A stretch of DNA of 64,000 nt from an uncultured Myxococcales bacterium (lineage in GTDB: Bacteria; Myxococcota_A; Polyangia; Polyangiales; Polyangiaceae). The stretch covers positions 1 through 64,000 of the forward strand of contig CALFEQ010000200.1 in NCBI GenBank assembly GCA_937949945.1. Reading direction: 5' to 3'. The notes under the pieces are model-generated. The model worked only from the letters and a program-made list of their open reading frames with translations, was not told where the DNA came from and searched no databases. How positions within the stretch are numbered: position 1 is the first letter of the stretch; each line of letters opens with the position of its first letter. Both the position numbers and the translations under genes were made by a program. Shown here in pieces: positions 54,050 through 62,119 of the stretch.

Positions 54050-54475
54050 TCACGGGCGCTGGCACATGAGGTTCTTGCACTCGAGGCCGGGACAGCAGGG
54101 GACCGCCCCCACGGGATCGCAGACGGCGCCCTCTTGACGGCAGAGGAGATCGCACCGCCCACCGCTGCACTTGCCTTTGCAGCAGTCCTCGTTCGACTCG
54201 CACGGCGCGCCGATGTCCACGCAGATTCGGCAGCCGGCGTCCGTGCAGCGCTGCTCGGGCGAGCAGGGCGGGTCGCACTGCGGCTCGTCGGCAGGCGCCT
54301 CCACGTCGATCGAGGCCTCGACGCCCGCCTCCGGCTCCGGAGCGCTCGCCTCTTCGGCCTCCGCGTCGCGTCCGACGTCCTCGGGCGGCGGGTCGTCGGA
54401 CGTCGTCAGCAGGACACCGCAGGCGCTCGCCGCCGCGAGGAGCAGGACGAGCACGAGACCGGATCGCGACCGCAT
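54050..54475 (-). CDS. Cysteine-rich lipoprotein
   Basis: A 141-residue lipoprotein with signal LVLVLLLAAASACG (Cys19), an acidic Glu/Asp/Ala linker, then a C-terminal domain with 16 Cys ('CDPPCSPEQRCTDAGCRIC', 'CESNEDCCKGKCSGGRCDLL', 'CCPGLECKNLMCQRP') arranged like knottin or DUF-type disulfide knots. No family recognised. A TACTAT element 8 bases before ATG 54475 suggests leaderless expression. Confidence 0.7.
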   Translation of the reverse strand: MRSRSGLVLVLLLAAASACGVLLTTSDDPPPEDVGRDAEAEEASAPEPEAGVEASIDVEAPADEPQCDPPCSPEQRCTDAGCRICVDIGAPCESNEDCCKGKCSGGRCDLLCRQEGAVCDPVGAVPCCPGLECKNLMCQRP

Positions 54476-54483
54476 CTATCGGA

Positions 54484-54489
54484 ATAGTA
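54484..54489 (-). promoter_or_regulatory. Candidate -10 element, leaderless, for the Cys-rich lipoprotein
   Basis: TACTAT (minus strand) ends 8 bases before ATG 54475. Confidence 0.5.
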
Positions 54490-54605
54490 CCGCAGCTCGC
54501 TCCCGCGGCCGACGCCGGCCGTCACCCGCTCGGACGACACGCGCCCGAAATGCCTCGCGTTCTTCGCCCGAGTCGAAGACGTTCGGCAACCGACCGTGCA
54601 TCGGT

Positions 54606-54611
54606 TAGGCT
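54606..54611 (+). promoter_or_regulatory. Candidate -10 element for the MopE-like gene
   Basis: TAGGCT, 19 bases before ATG 54631, giving a leader of about 12 bases that ends in an AAAAAG stretch. Confidence 0.4.
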
Positions 54612-54630
54612 GCCGGCTCGTCAAAAAGCC

Positions 54631-55638
54631 ATGCGCCGCCGCCGCCCCATTGCCGTCCTCGCGCTCGCCGCCGTGGCCACGTTCGTGGCCGTCGCCGCGA
54701 CCGCCGCGCCCCCGAAGTCCCCGGCGCCCGTAGTGCCCGAGATCTACCCGACGCAGTCGCCGCCGAAGGTCGACAAGCGACCGGAGGTCTGGGGCCTCCC
54801 GCCGACGGCGAAGCCCGCCACGAACATCACCGTCAGCCCTGCCGGCGTCACGCCCGCTCCTGGAGAGGATCTCTCGAAGCCGTTCGTCCGCCGTACGTTC
54901 CGAGGCAATGGGAAGTGCTGGGTCGGCAAGGAGTGCATCCTGATCGGACGCCGGTTCGGAGATCCCAGCAAGGCGACGGCCAAGAAGCCGTTCGGCTACA
55001 GGATCGACGTCACGCCAATCAAGGGCGGCCCGGCCGAACCGCTCAAGACGTCGGTCTGGCGGGAAGACCTCATCATCTTCAAGGTCGGGTCGAAGCCGGG
55101 CAAGTACTCGCTCGCCATCCGCGACGCCAGCGGGCGTCAGCTCTCCAACCCGTACATCGTGGAGTTCGTCGAGTGGCGCAACGTCCCGGACGCGGACGGC
55201 GACGGCGAGCGGTCGATCGAGCACGGAGGGTTCGACTGCGACGACCTCGATCCTCTCGTGCATCCCGGCGCGACCGAGCGCGTCGACGACGAGTAGGACT
55301 TCGACTGCAACCCGGACACGATTCCGGTCCGCGACGCGGACTCGGACGGCGAGCCGGACGCGCTCACGTGCACGATCAACGTCGTCGGCACTGGGAAGGA
55401 TCGCCAGCTCGAGTGGACGTGCGGCACCGACTGCGACGACAGGAACAGCTCGATCCACAACGGCTCGATGCGGTGCGACAGCCGCTCGCCGAGCGCCATC
55501 TTCGTCTGCCGCGGCAAGAGGAAGTCGCGCGTGGATCCGCGCACGCCGGTCACCGGCATCTGGGAGCCGTACGACTGCAAGAGCTTCGGCCAGAGCACCT
55601 GCGCGCCCCAACCGAACGGGACAGGTCTCTGCCGGTAG
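54631..55638 (+). pseudogene. MopE-like calcium-binding secreted protein interrupted by an in-frame TAG
   Basis: A signal peptide (VLALAAVATFVAVAATAA) and a beta-rich domain (residues 40-180) are followed by MopE-type acidic repeats: 'DADGDGERSIEHGGFDCDDL', then 'ATERVDDE', a TAG at 55294-55296, and in the same frame 'DFDCNPDTIPVRDADSDGEP' and 'GTDCDDRNSSIHNGS' up to the next stop at 55636-55638. The repeat logic runs straight across the TAG (usual wording DDEDFDCNP), so this is a nonsense mutation in a 336-codon gene, or a read-through or sequencing error. Upstream of the TAG there are 221 codons. Protein probably binds Ca2+ on the surface. Confidence 0.8.
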
Positions 55639-55645
55639 GCGGCTC

Positions 55646-55693
55646 GTCCGACGGCGCACGCGTCCGAGGGCGCACGCGTCCGACGGCGCGCGC
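55646..55693. repeat. 16-base tandem repeat, three units
   Basis: GTCCGACGGCGCACGC, GTCCGAGGGCGCACGC, GTCCGACGGCGCGCGC in direct succession, followed by a partial GTCCG. It lies between the broken MopE-like gene and the YdeI-like gene and stops 7 bases before the TATTCT element of the latter. Confidence 0.85.
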
Positions 55694-55699
55694 GTCCGG

Positions 55700-55705
55700 T
55701 ATTCT
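55700..55705 (+). promoter_or_regulatory. Candidate -10 element, leaderless, for the YdeI-like gene
   Basis: TATTCT ends 8 bases before ATG 55714; no Shine-Dalgarno sequence. Confidence 0.5.
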
Positions 55706-55713
55706 CTCGTCCG

Positions 55714-56472
55714 ATGCCTTCGGTCCACGTCGATCCCAGCAAGGTCCACGAGTTCCCGGACGAACAGAGCTTCTACGAGTGGCTCCGCGCCAACTGGGAC
55801 AAGGAGCAGGAGGTCTGGATCAAGATCCACAAGGCGCGCTCGGGGCTGCCGTCGATCACGCCCGCCCAGGCCATCGACGCGGCGCTGTGCTGGGGTTGGA
55901 TCGACGGCATCCGCAAGGGCTTCGACGAGAAGAGCTTCCTCCAGCGCTACACCCCGCGGAAGAAGAACAGCACCTGGAGCAAGATCAACATCGCCAACGT
56001 CGAGCGGCTGAGCAAGGCCGGACGGATGCAGCCTCCCGGGCTCGCGCACGTGGAGGCCGCGAAGGCGGACGGTCGCTGGGACAAGGCGTACCGCATCGCG
56101 GACAACGAGACGCCCGCGGATCTACTCGCCGCAATCCGCGCCAACGCGAAAGCGCTCGCGACCTACCAGACGCTCACGTCCCAGAACCGGTTCGCGCTGA
56201 CCTTCCGCACGCTCCGGATGCAGACCGACGCTGGTCGGAAGAAGAAGATAGCGGAGCTCGTCGCCATGCTCGCGAAGGGCAAGACGATCTATCCCAACGG
56301 CAAGGGCGGAGGCGGCAAAGGCGCAGGCAGCAAGAGCGCCGGCGCGAAGAGCACGCCGGCCCGAGGCACTCGAGCGTCCCGCTCCACCGAGCCCGCGCGC
56401 GCTACGCGCGCTACGAAGGCCGCCCGTGCTCCGGCGGCTCGAGGCCGCGCCCGAGGTGCACGCGCTCGCTGA
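55714..56472 (+). CDS. YdeI/OmpD-associated family protein with a basic low-complexity tail
   Basis: A 252-residue protein. Residues 1-190 are the YdeI/BOF family: 'FPDEQSFYEWLRANWDKEQE', 'EVWIKIHKARSGLPSITPAQ', 'AIDAALCWGWIDGIRKGFDE' and 'RYTPRKKNSTWSKIN'. The last 55 residues are Lys/Ala/Gly/Arg-rich (KGGGGKGAGSKSAGAKS, TRATKAARAPAARGRARG), like histone H1-type tails, and probably bind nucleic acid or are disordered. The role of the YdeI family is poorly known (stress and polymyxin resistance in enterics). Confidence 0.8.
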   Translation: MPSVHVDPSKVHEFPDEQSFYEWLRANWDKEQEVWIKIHKARSGLPSITPAQAIDAALCWGWIDGIRKGFDEKSFLQRYTPRKKNSTWSKINIANVERLSKAGRMQPPGLAHVEAAKADGRWDKAYRIADNETPADLLAAIRANAKALATYQTLTSQNRFALTFRTLRMQTDAGRKKKIAELVAMLAKGKTIYPNGKGGGGKGAGSKSAGAKSTPARGTRASRSTEPARATRATKAARAPAARGRARGARAR

Positions 56473-56673
56473 GCCGCCGGTCGGCCCTCGGCCCGCCCCC
56501 TCTCCATAGAGGACCGAATCGAGCAGGATGCGCACCCGCGCACCGCACCCACACGCGCCCGTGACGCCGTCGATCCTCGTCCGAATCTCGCCACCACACG
56601 TGGTGCAACGAGCGATCCAGAAGCACTCCCCGCCCACGCGGACGATCCGGATGGGCCGCACACCTCTCTCCAT
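56122..56673 (-). CDS. Possible zinc-ribbon protein overlapping the YdeI-like gene (low confidence)
   Basis: The first 55 codons from ATG 56673 read like a real small zinc ribbon: 'RIVRVGGECFWIARCTTCGG' then CGCGARVRILLDSV, with CxxC and CxC knuckles. The open frame continues for a further 130 codons antisense to the YdeI-like gene, where the composition is shadow-like. Either a short real gene ends in a way I cannot see, or the whole is chance. The gap 56473-56717 has no other candidate. Confidence 0.3.
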   Translation of the reverse strand: MERGVRPIRIVRVGGECFWIARCTTCGGEIRTRIDGVTGACGCGARVRILLDSVLYGEGAGRGPTGGSASACTSGAASSRRSTGGLRSARSARGLGGAGRSSASGRRALRAGALAACAFAASALAVGIDRLALREHGDELRYLLLPTSVGLHPERAEGQREPVLGRERLVGRERFRVGADCGE

Positions 56674-56717
56674 GACGGGCGGCGCGTCGGCCGTCGCCGC
56701 GAGAAGTTGCGCGATTT

Positions 56718-57737
56718 CTACCGCGGCACGACCACCCAGCCCGTGGTCCCACCGGAGAACGGCGGCGGAGGCGGATCCTCGCGCGTGAGCGCGTAGGTCA
56801 GGAGCGACCCGCTCGCCACGACGCCGGCGATGGCGCCCCAGAACCACCATCGCTTCGTGATCGGGATGCGTTCCTTCGGCAGCTTCGCGGGGACGTCGAG
56901 CTCCTGCCCGGGCTGGAGGGCGAGCTTCGTCGAGAAGGTCTCGAAGCCTGCCTTGCGCACGACGAGCTCGTAGGAGCCCGCGGGCCGCGACACCTGCACG
57001 GGCGCGAAGCCGACGTCGGCGCCGTTGATCGTGACGATGGCTTCGGGGACGTCGGCGCTCACGCGGACCGTCGCCGGCAGCTTCGCGAGCTGGATGTCGA
57101 GCGTGTCTTTTTGCCCCGGCGTGTACGTCTTCGTCAGCGACACGTCGCTGTAGCCCTTCGCGACGACGCGGAAGACGTGCGTGCCGGGATCGACCACGAT
57201 CGTGAACTTCGGGCCCGGCACACGCTCGGGAGCGCCCGGCTTGGCGATGCCCGCCGCGAAGCGCGGCTCGCCTTCTCCGTCGTCGTCGAGCTTCTGGAGA
57301 GGCCGGCCGTCGACGGCGAGCAGGGCGTCCGCCGGCTCCGCCTTCACCTCGAGCCGAACCAGCGAGGCGTCGATCTCCGCGATGAACGCGCGCGCGTCCT
57401 CGACGCGGCTCTGCGGGAACTGCGCTTTGTCCTTCCCTTCTTCGAGGGCTTCGGCGAACAGACGGCGCGCGCGCAGCAGGTTCCCGAGCGCGCGCTCGCA
57501 GACGCCGAGGTTGTAGGTCGTCAGCGGATGGGGATGGAGCTCCCGCGATCGCTCGAACGCCGCGAGGGCGAGCGCCCATTGGGCCGTCTTCGCGAGCTCG
57601 TTGCCGCGGACGTACTCCTTTCGAGCCTCGACGATCTTCGGATCCTCCGGCTCCGCCGCGCGCGAGGCGGACGAGAGCGACATCGTCGTGAGGAGCGCTC
57701 CGAGCAGGAGCAAGAGGCGCTGGAAGTCGGTGAGCAT
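56718..57737 (-). CDS. TPR-PEGA domain envelope protein
   Basis: A 339-residue exported protein. Signal peptide (LLLLLGALLTTMSLSSASRA), TPR-like helices at about residues 35-115 ('EARKEYVRGNELAKTAQWAL', 'LTTYNLGVCERALGNLLRAR'), then PEGA-type beta modules (about 125-290: 'SLVRLEVKAEPADALLAVDG', 'RVSADVPEAIVTINGADVGF', 'GSYELVVRKAGFETFSTKLA'). A C-terminal transmembrane helix (WWFWGAIAGVVASGSLLTYA) anchors it. PEGA proteins are surface or cell-wall linked and often accompany Ser/Thr kinases. Fourth and last gene of the kinase operon, 8 bases after the kinase stop, with GAGG as ribosome-binding site. Confidence 0.85.
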   Translation of the reverse strand: MLTDFQRLLLLLGALLTTMSLSSASRAAEPEDPKIVEARKEYVRGNELAKTAQWALALAAFERSRELHPHPLTTYNLGVCERALGNLLRARRLFAEALEEGKDKAQFPQSRVEDARAFIAEIDASLVRLEVKAEPADALLAVDGRPLQKLDDDGEGEPRFAAGIAKPGAPERVPGPKFTIVVDPGTHVFRVVAKGYSDVSLTKTYTPGQKDTLDIQLAKLPATVRVSADVPEAIVTINGADVGFAPVQVSRPAGSYELVVRKAGFETFSTKLALQPGQELDVPAKLPKERIPITKRWWFWGAIAGVVASGSLLTYALTREDPPPPPFSGGTTGWVVVPR

Positions 57738-57745
57738 GCGTATCC

Positions 57746-59212
57746 TCAGAACGGGACCTTCTCCTCGAGCAGTCCTGTCCCCGTCGGCGTCGGCTTGGCA
57801 GGACCGGGTTGCGCGGGCGCGGAAGCGTCGGGGGTCGAGTGAGCCTTCGCGCTCGCAGGAGCAGACGCGGGCGCGGAGGGCGCGGGCGTCGCGCTGGCCG
57901 TCGCCTCGCCCAGCGACGCCGACGCCGTGAGAGCAGCAGACGAAGTCGGAGCAACGGACGACGACGCAGCCGCGGACTCCGACTCCGGTCCCGATGCCGA
58001 GGCGTCTTCGGCCGCCGCCTCTCGACCGTCCGCTTCGGCGCTCGCGGTGCTCGCCAGCGTTGGCGCCTCCGGAGGCTGCTCGTGCGCGCCGCCGGCGAGG
58101 CGGGACTTCAGCCACGTGAAGGCGAACGCGCCGCCACCGACGAAGACGACGAGACCGACGACGGCGACCACCGCGGCGAGGGCGCGCGCATTCGGTGGAG
58201 CGCTCGAGTCGTGCTTGCCCGGCGGCACGGACCCGCCCGGCGCGCCGGGCGCCTTCCCGGTGGCCTGGGTCCTCGAGATCGCCATCGCCGTCACCGGCGC
58301 GAGCGGTTGCATGGTCTGCTGCTGGAACGACGGCGGCTTGTTGCTGGACCGCAGGTCCGAGTCGCCGTGTCGTGCGAGCACGGCGTGGATCTCGTCGAGC
58401 GTCGGGCGTCCGGCGCGCTCGCGCGAGAGCATGCGATCGACGAGCGACGCGAGGTCCGGCGGCACGTGGGGCGCGACCGTCGCGAGCGGAGGGATGCCGA
58501 CGACGGTGACCGTCTTGATGATCTGGCCGAGGTTGTCGGCCTCCGTCGGCAGCACGCCGCTCAGGCACTGGTAGAAGATGATCCCGAGCGCCCAGATGTC
58601 GCTCCGGCCGTCGACGTCCTTCTCGCCGAAGAGCTGCTCCGGGGACATGTAGTACGGCGTCCCGAGCATCGAGCCGGTCTTCGTGAGCTGACCACCGCTC
58701 TGATCGGTCGCGTTGATCTTCGCGATGCCGAAGTCGAGGACCTTCACGTCCTCGGCGCCGTCGGGCCCGCGGGCGAGGAACACGTTGTCGGGCTTCAGAT
58801 CGCGATGGACGATCGAAGCGGCGTGCGCCGTCGCGACGGCCGCGAGCACGGGCGTCATGATCCGCACGAAGTCGGGGAGCGACAGGCGCTTCTCGCGCGC
58901 GAGCCTCGAGCCCAGGCTCTCGCCCTCGAGCAGGTCCATGACGAGCACGGGCGCACCGGTCTCGAGGGTGAGCACGTCGTGGATCGCCACCACGTTCGGG
59001 TGGCGGACCGCGCATGCCGCGCGTGCCTCGCGAAGGAAGCGCTCGACGACGCTCGGCTGCGTGACGAGCTCGTCCTTCAAGAACTTCACCGCGACGGCCT
59101 TGCCCGTGATGGTGTGCGTGGCGGCCCATACCGAGCCCATGCCGCCCTCGCCGAGGAGGCGCTCGAGTCGGAAGCGGCCCGCGATGATCTGCCCTTTCTT
59201 CAGACTGCTCAC
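57746..59212 (-). CDS. Transmembrane Hanks-type serine/threonine protein kinase
   Basis: A 488-residue kinase. Catalytic domain 13-280: glycine loop 'LGEGGMGSVW', Lys43 in VAVKFLK, HRDLKPDN (Asp138), DFGIAK (Asp160), 'GTPYYMSPEQLFGEKDVDGR' activation segment and 'SDIWALGIIFYQCLSG'. All catalytic residues are present. A Pro/Ser linker is followed by one transmembrane helix (about 342-365, AVVAVVGLVVFVGGGAFAF) and a 120-residue Ala/Ser/Pro-rich extracytoplasmic tail without a known sensor domain. Start GTG 59212 overlaps the TGA of the upstream SUMF1-like gene (GTGA); ATG 59227 is an alternative. The two SUMF1-like lipoproteins upstream may serve as its sensors (inference). Confidence 0.92.
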   Translation of the reverse strand: MSSLKKGQIIAGRFRLERLLGEGGMGSVWAATHTITGKAVAVKFLKDELVTQPSVVERFLREARAACAVRHPNVVAIHDVLTLETGAPVLVMDLLEGESLGSRLAREKRLSLPDFVRIMTPVLAAVATAHAASIVHRDLKPDNVFLARGPDGAEDVKVLDFGIAKINATDQSGGQLTKTGSMLGTPYYMSPEQLFGEKDVDGRSDIWALGIIFYQCLSGVLPTEADNLGQIIKTVTVVGIPPLATVAPHVPPDLASLVDRMLSRERAGRPTLDEIHAVLARHGDSDLRSSNKPPSFQQQTMQPLAPVTAMAISRTQATGKAPGAPGGSVPPGKHDSSAPPNARALAAVVAVVGLVVFVGGGAFAFTWLKSRLAGGAHEQPPEAPTLASTASAEADGREAAAEDASASGPESESAAASSSVAPTSSAALTASASLGEATASATPAPSAPASAPASAKAHSTPDASAPAQPGPAKPTPTGTGLLEEKVPF

Positions 59213-60618
59213 TCCGACCTCGCGCATCGAAAGCCGATCGAAGGCAGCCACGTCGAGCTCGGCGCGCTCTGCCGCCCCGGTACGCGCAACAGGCCCGGCG
59301 CGTCGCCCCACGACAGCCCGCGGATGACGAAGTTCTCCCCTTCGTCGCACCGGGGATCCTCGAGGAAGGGTTCCTCTGGCCGCCAGCATGGAGCGTCGTA
59401 GGGTGCGGCCCTGTCCGCGACCCACTCGCCGAGACCGCCGCCCATCGCCATGAGCCCGAGCGCCGTCCGGTCGCGCGGGTTCGGCTGCGCCGGCAAGCCC
59501 GCGGGCACGGTCTCCTTCCCCGGGAGCGAGCGACAGAGGCTCGACCCCGGGAAGACCCCCAAGGAGTCTGCGAGACCGACGTCGGCGTACGTGCATGGAT
59601 CGCCGTCGTGTCCCCATGGACGCAACGTCTCTTCCTCGAGGTTGCCCGCCGCCCACTCCCACTCGGCCTCCGTCGGCAGCCGCTTGCCGAGGGCCGTGCA
59701 CACCTTCGCCGCGAAGGCGTGATCCACGCAGTTGAGCGGCAGGTCGTCGTTCTCCTTCGAGCTCTTGCCGATCCACGTGCAGAACGAAGCGATGGAGCTC
59801 CGCTCGGAGGAGCGCATGATCGGCTCCTCGTCCAGGACGCCGCGCCTCACGAGATCGCGGACCGTGCCGACCTTCATCTCTTCACGATCGAGCGCGAACG
59901 GCGCCACGGTGACCAATCGCTCCGGCGCGCTCTCCATGGCGCCGACGTTGCCGGCGACCGAGTCGCCCAGGACGAAGAAGCCGCCGGGCACGCAGACCAT
60001 GTCCTCCTCGACCGGTAGCTCGCAGGGCCTTCGGACGGCGCGCGACCAGGTGCCGGGCGCCATCTCCGCCGGAGGCATGCCCGTGGGCAGGACGCGCTCG
60101 TCGACGAGCTCTCGAGACGCGTCGGCGCACGACGTTCGAGAGGTCACGTCCGCGACGACACCGACGCAGTCCATGGGGAGGAGGAACGTGACGTGCGTGT
60201 TGCCGCGCGCGGCCGGCAGCTTCGCGACCCGATCGATCGTCGTCGCGATCGGGGGCATCCCATCGGCTGCCACGCGTGCCGCTCGATAGAGGCGCACCCT
60301 CACGCGAGGCGCGATCCCCGACGGGGGAACGGCCACTCCGAACGAGATGGGCCAGCTCGCGGCATCGACCGGGAGCCCGAGCAGTCGCCGGCAGTCGTCG
60401 CACGCGAGGTTCCCGTCGTCGTTCAGGACCTCCACGAGCGCTCGGTCCACGAACGTCGGGACGGGCGCGTCCGTCGTGATCCACACCGTCCACTGATCGC
60501 GCTCGTCGACGCTGCCGCCACAGCCGGCGCCGCTCGCGCCGATCCCGGCGGCGAGCGCGGCCACGTGGACGGCGATCGTCATCGACCTGAGATGCATCGT
60601 CCTCCCGCGCAGACGCAT
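59209..60618 (-). CDS. SUMF1/FGE-like lipoprotein without catalytic cysteines, copy 2
   Basis: A 469-residue lipoprotein (signal AVHVAALAAGIGASGAGCGG). The first 200 residues are a beta-rich domain; residues about 235-465 are a formylglycine-generating-enzyme fold: 'VCVPGGFFVLGDSVAGNVGA', 'VTVAPFALDREEMKVGTVRD', 'GKRLPTEAEWEWAAGNLEEE', and the ending 'PSIGFRCARSE'. The Cys pair that oxidises substrate in true FGE (in the RGGSxxC..yC region) is absent ('IRGLSWGDAPGLLRVPGRQS'), so it is a binding module rather than an oxidase. Start ATG 60618 has GAGG at 5 bases; ATG 60597 is an alternative. Confidence 0.8.
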   Translation of the reverse strand: MRLRGRTMHLRSMTIAVHVAALAAGIGASGAGCGGSVDERDQWTVWITTDAPVPTFVDRALVEVLNDDGNLACDDCRRLLGLPVDAASWPISFGVAVPPSGIAPRVRVRLYRAARVAADGMPPIATTIDRVAKLPAARGNTHVTFLLPMDCVGVVADVTSRTSCADASRELVDERVLPTGMPPAEMAPGTWSRAVRRPCELPVEEDMVCVPGGFFVLGDSVAGNVGAMESAPERLVTVAPFALDREEMKVGTVRDLVRRGVLDEEPIMRSSERSSIASFCTWIGKSSKENDDLPLNCVDHAFAAKVCTALGKRLPTEAEWEWAAGNLEEETLRPWGHDGDPCTYADVGLADSLGVFPGSSLCRSLPGKETVPAGLPAQPNPRDRTALGLMAMGGGLGEWVADRAAPYDAPCWRPEEPFLEDPRCDEGENFVIRGLSWGDAPGLLRVPGRQSAPSSTWLPSIGFRCARSE

Positions 60619-60628
60619 CGAGACCTCG

Positions 60629-62065
60629 TCATCCCGCGTAGACGCATCGGAACCCCGCGATCGTGGACGGCATCGGGACGAACGACCGGATCCCTCCGGC
60701 CGCGACGATCTTGCCCGCGCTCCAATCGCCGCCACGAGCAGCGCCGTAACGCAGGTCCGGAGACTTGCAGATCGGATCGAGACGGAGACCCGGTCCCGTC
60801 CAGCAGGGATCGGCGTAGGAGACGCCTCCGTCGCGCGTCACCTCCCGCAGACTGCCCCCGAGATCGAGGATCCCGTCGATGGACACGTCCACGACGGGAC
60901 ATCCCTCGACGTGCGATCCGACGGGCTCGACGCCGGAGGCCGGGCCGCACTCCACCTCCACGTCCGGAAAGGACGCCCTCGAGATGCTCGCGGTGCAGCA
61001 CTGCGGGCGGTCGTGTCCCCACGGGAAGAGCCATCCGCGCCCACGCCCGCGCGCCGCGTGCTCCCACTGAGCCTCGGTCGGGAGCTGACCGCCCTCCGCC
61101 TCGCACGCCCGCTGCGCGGCCTCGTAGGAGATGCAGTTCAGCGGCAGATCGTCGTTGCTCGCGTCGTCCGGACCGAGCCACGTGCAGAACTCCAGGCCGG
61201 AGCCGCTGGCGCCGCGCGCCCGAGGGACCTCCGTCACCGCGCCGCGTGCGAGCAGGCGCCGGTAGCGCCCCACCGTGAACTCGGTCCTGTCCATCTGGAA
61301 CGGCGACACGAGGACGGGCCGCCTCGGCATCGTCGCCACCTCACCGATCACGTGCTCGAGCGCCGGATCGCCCAGGATCGACGCGCCGCCGGGGACGCAT
61401 CGCGCGCCGTCGCGGATCGGAGAGGAGCACGGAGTCTCGCGAGCCTCGGGCGCCGTCCCGACGAGCGACGGCGCCTCGCCCTCGAGGATGCCCTCCGACG
61501 GCGAGCCCTCGCGGAGCTGCGCATCGATGCACGTGCGAGCCGGCGCGTCGAACGAGGCCGGCGCTCCGAAGCATGCGGTCGCGAGCACGACGCGGACCGT
61601 GCGCACCCCGCGCTCGGCCTGCTCGAGGTCGACGATCCGATCGATGAGGGCGTTCTCGGGGGGCTCGATCGTCGTGACGTCGTTCAGCACGCCGCGCGTC
61701 GCGAGCGATGCGCGGAACGCGCGAATGCGCAGACGGATGGCGCGCGACGTCCCGGGCTGGGACGCGATCCCGAACGAGATGGGCCAATCGCGCGGATCGG
61801 GCACCGTCACGTCCCGATAGTCGATGACGTCGCGATCGCCGGTGATGATGTCGACGCGGACCGTGTCGATGGCGACCGCGGGCGAGAGCCCGCTGCCCTC
61901 CACGATCTGACCGACGACGGGCGCGTCCGTGTCGACCACCACGACGAGCTGCGGACGCGGCGCGGGCTCGTGCGAGCAGGACGGTCCCGCCGCCAGGCCG
62001 AGCGCCATGGCAACGACCGCCCGGTCGGTTTGCCAGGTTCCGCGGCTTTTCACGAAATCCCCCAT
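60629..62065 (-). CDS. SUMF1/FGE-like lipoprotein without catalytic cysteines, copy 1
   Basis: A 478-residue paralogue of the next gene and first gene of the kinase operon. Signal 'VVAMALGLAAGPSCSH' (lipid Cys about 30). N-terminal domain with the shared block 'WPISFGIASQPGTSRAIRLR' (WPISFGVAVPPSGIAPRVRV in copy 2). FGE fold from about 225: 'RCVPGGASILGDPALEHVIG', 'QLPTEAQWEHAARGRGRGWL', 'PSTIAGFRCVYAG'. It lacks the active-site Cys pair ('ARGGDWSAGKIVAAGGIRSF'). A TAGGTT element lies 14 bases before ATG 62065. The gap to copy 2 is about 10 bases. Confidence 0.8.
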   Translation of the reverse strand: MGDFVKSRGTWQTDRAVVAMALGLAAGPSCSHEPAPRPQLVVVVDTDAPVVGQIVEGSGLSPAVAIDTVRVDIITGDRDVIDYRDVTVPDPRDWPISFGIASQPGTSRAIRLRIRAFRASLATRGVLNDVTTIEPPENALIDRIVDLEQAERGVRTVRVVLATACFGAPASFDAPARTCIDAQLREGSPSEGILEGEAPSLVGTAPEARETPCSSPIRDGARCVPGGASILGDPALEHVIGEVATMPRRPVLVSPFQMDRTEFTVGRYRRLLARGAVTEVPRARGASGSGLEFCTWLGPDDASNDDLPLNCISYEAAQRACEAEGGQLPTEAQWEHAARGRGRGWLFPWGHDRPQCCTASISRASFPDVEVECGPASGVEPVGSHVEGCPVVDVSIDGILDLGGSLREVTRDGGVSYADPCWTGPGLRLDPICKSPDLRYGAARGGDWSAGKIVAAGGIRSFVPMPSTIAGFRCVYAG

Positions 62066-62079
62066 GCCGACGATGGCTC

Positions 62080-62085
62080 AACCTA
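62080..62085 (-). promoter_or_regulatory. Candidate -10 element for the kinase/PEGA/SUMF1-like operon
   Basis: TAGGTT (minus strand) ends 14 bases before ATG 62065, giving a leader of about 7 bases. It is back to back with the promoter at 62108 of the divergent Cys-rich lipoprotein. Confidence 0.45.
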
Positions 62086-62107
62086 CCATCTTCCCGCACC
62101 TTTTCGA

Positions 62108-62113
62108 TAAGAT
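62108..62113 (+). promoter_or_regulatory. Candidate -10 element, leaderless, for the Cys-rich lipoprotein at 62120
   Basis: TAAGAT ends 6 bases before GTG 62120, in an AT-rich patch (CCTTTTCGATAAGAT). Confidence 0.55.
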
Positions 62114-62119
62114 TGCGCG

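Noticed and set aside
55294..55296. TAG as a pyrrolysine or programmed stop in the MopE-like gene
   Set aside because: No pyl genes or recoding signal are visible in the window; a nonsense mutation or base error is simpler. Read-through is not excluded.
59209..62065. SUMF1-like proteins as true formylglycine-generating enzymes
   Set aside because: The Cys pair needed for catalysis is absent in both copies, and no sulfatase gene is nearby.
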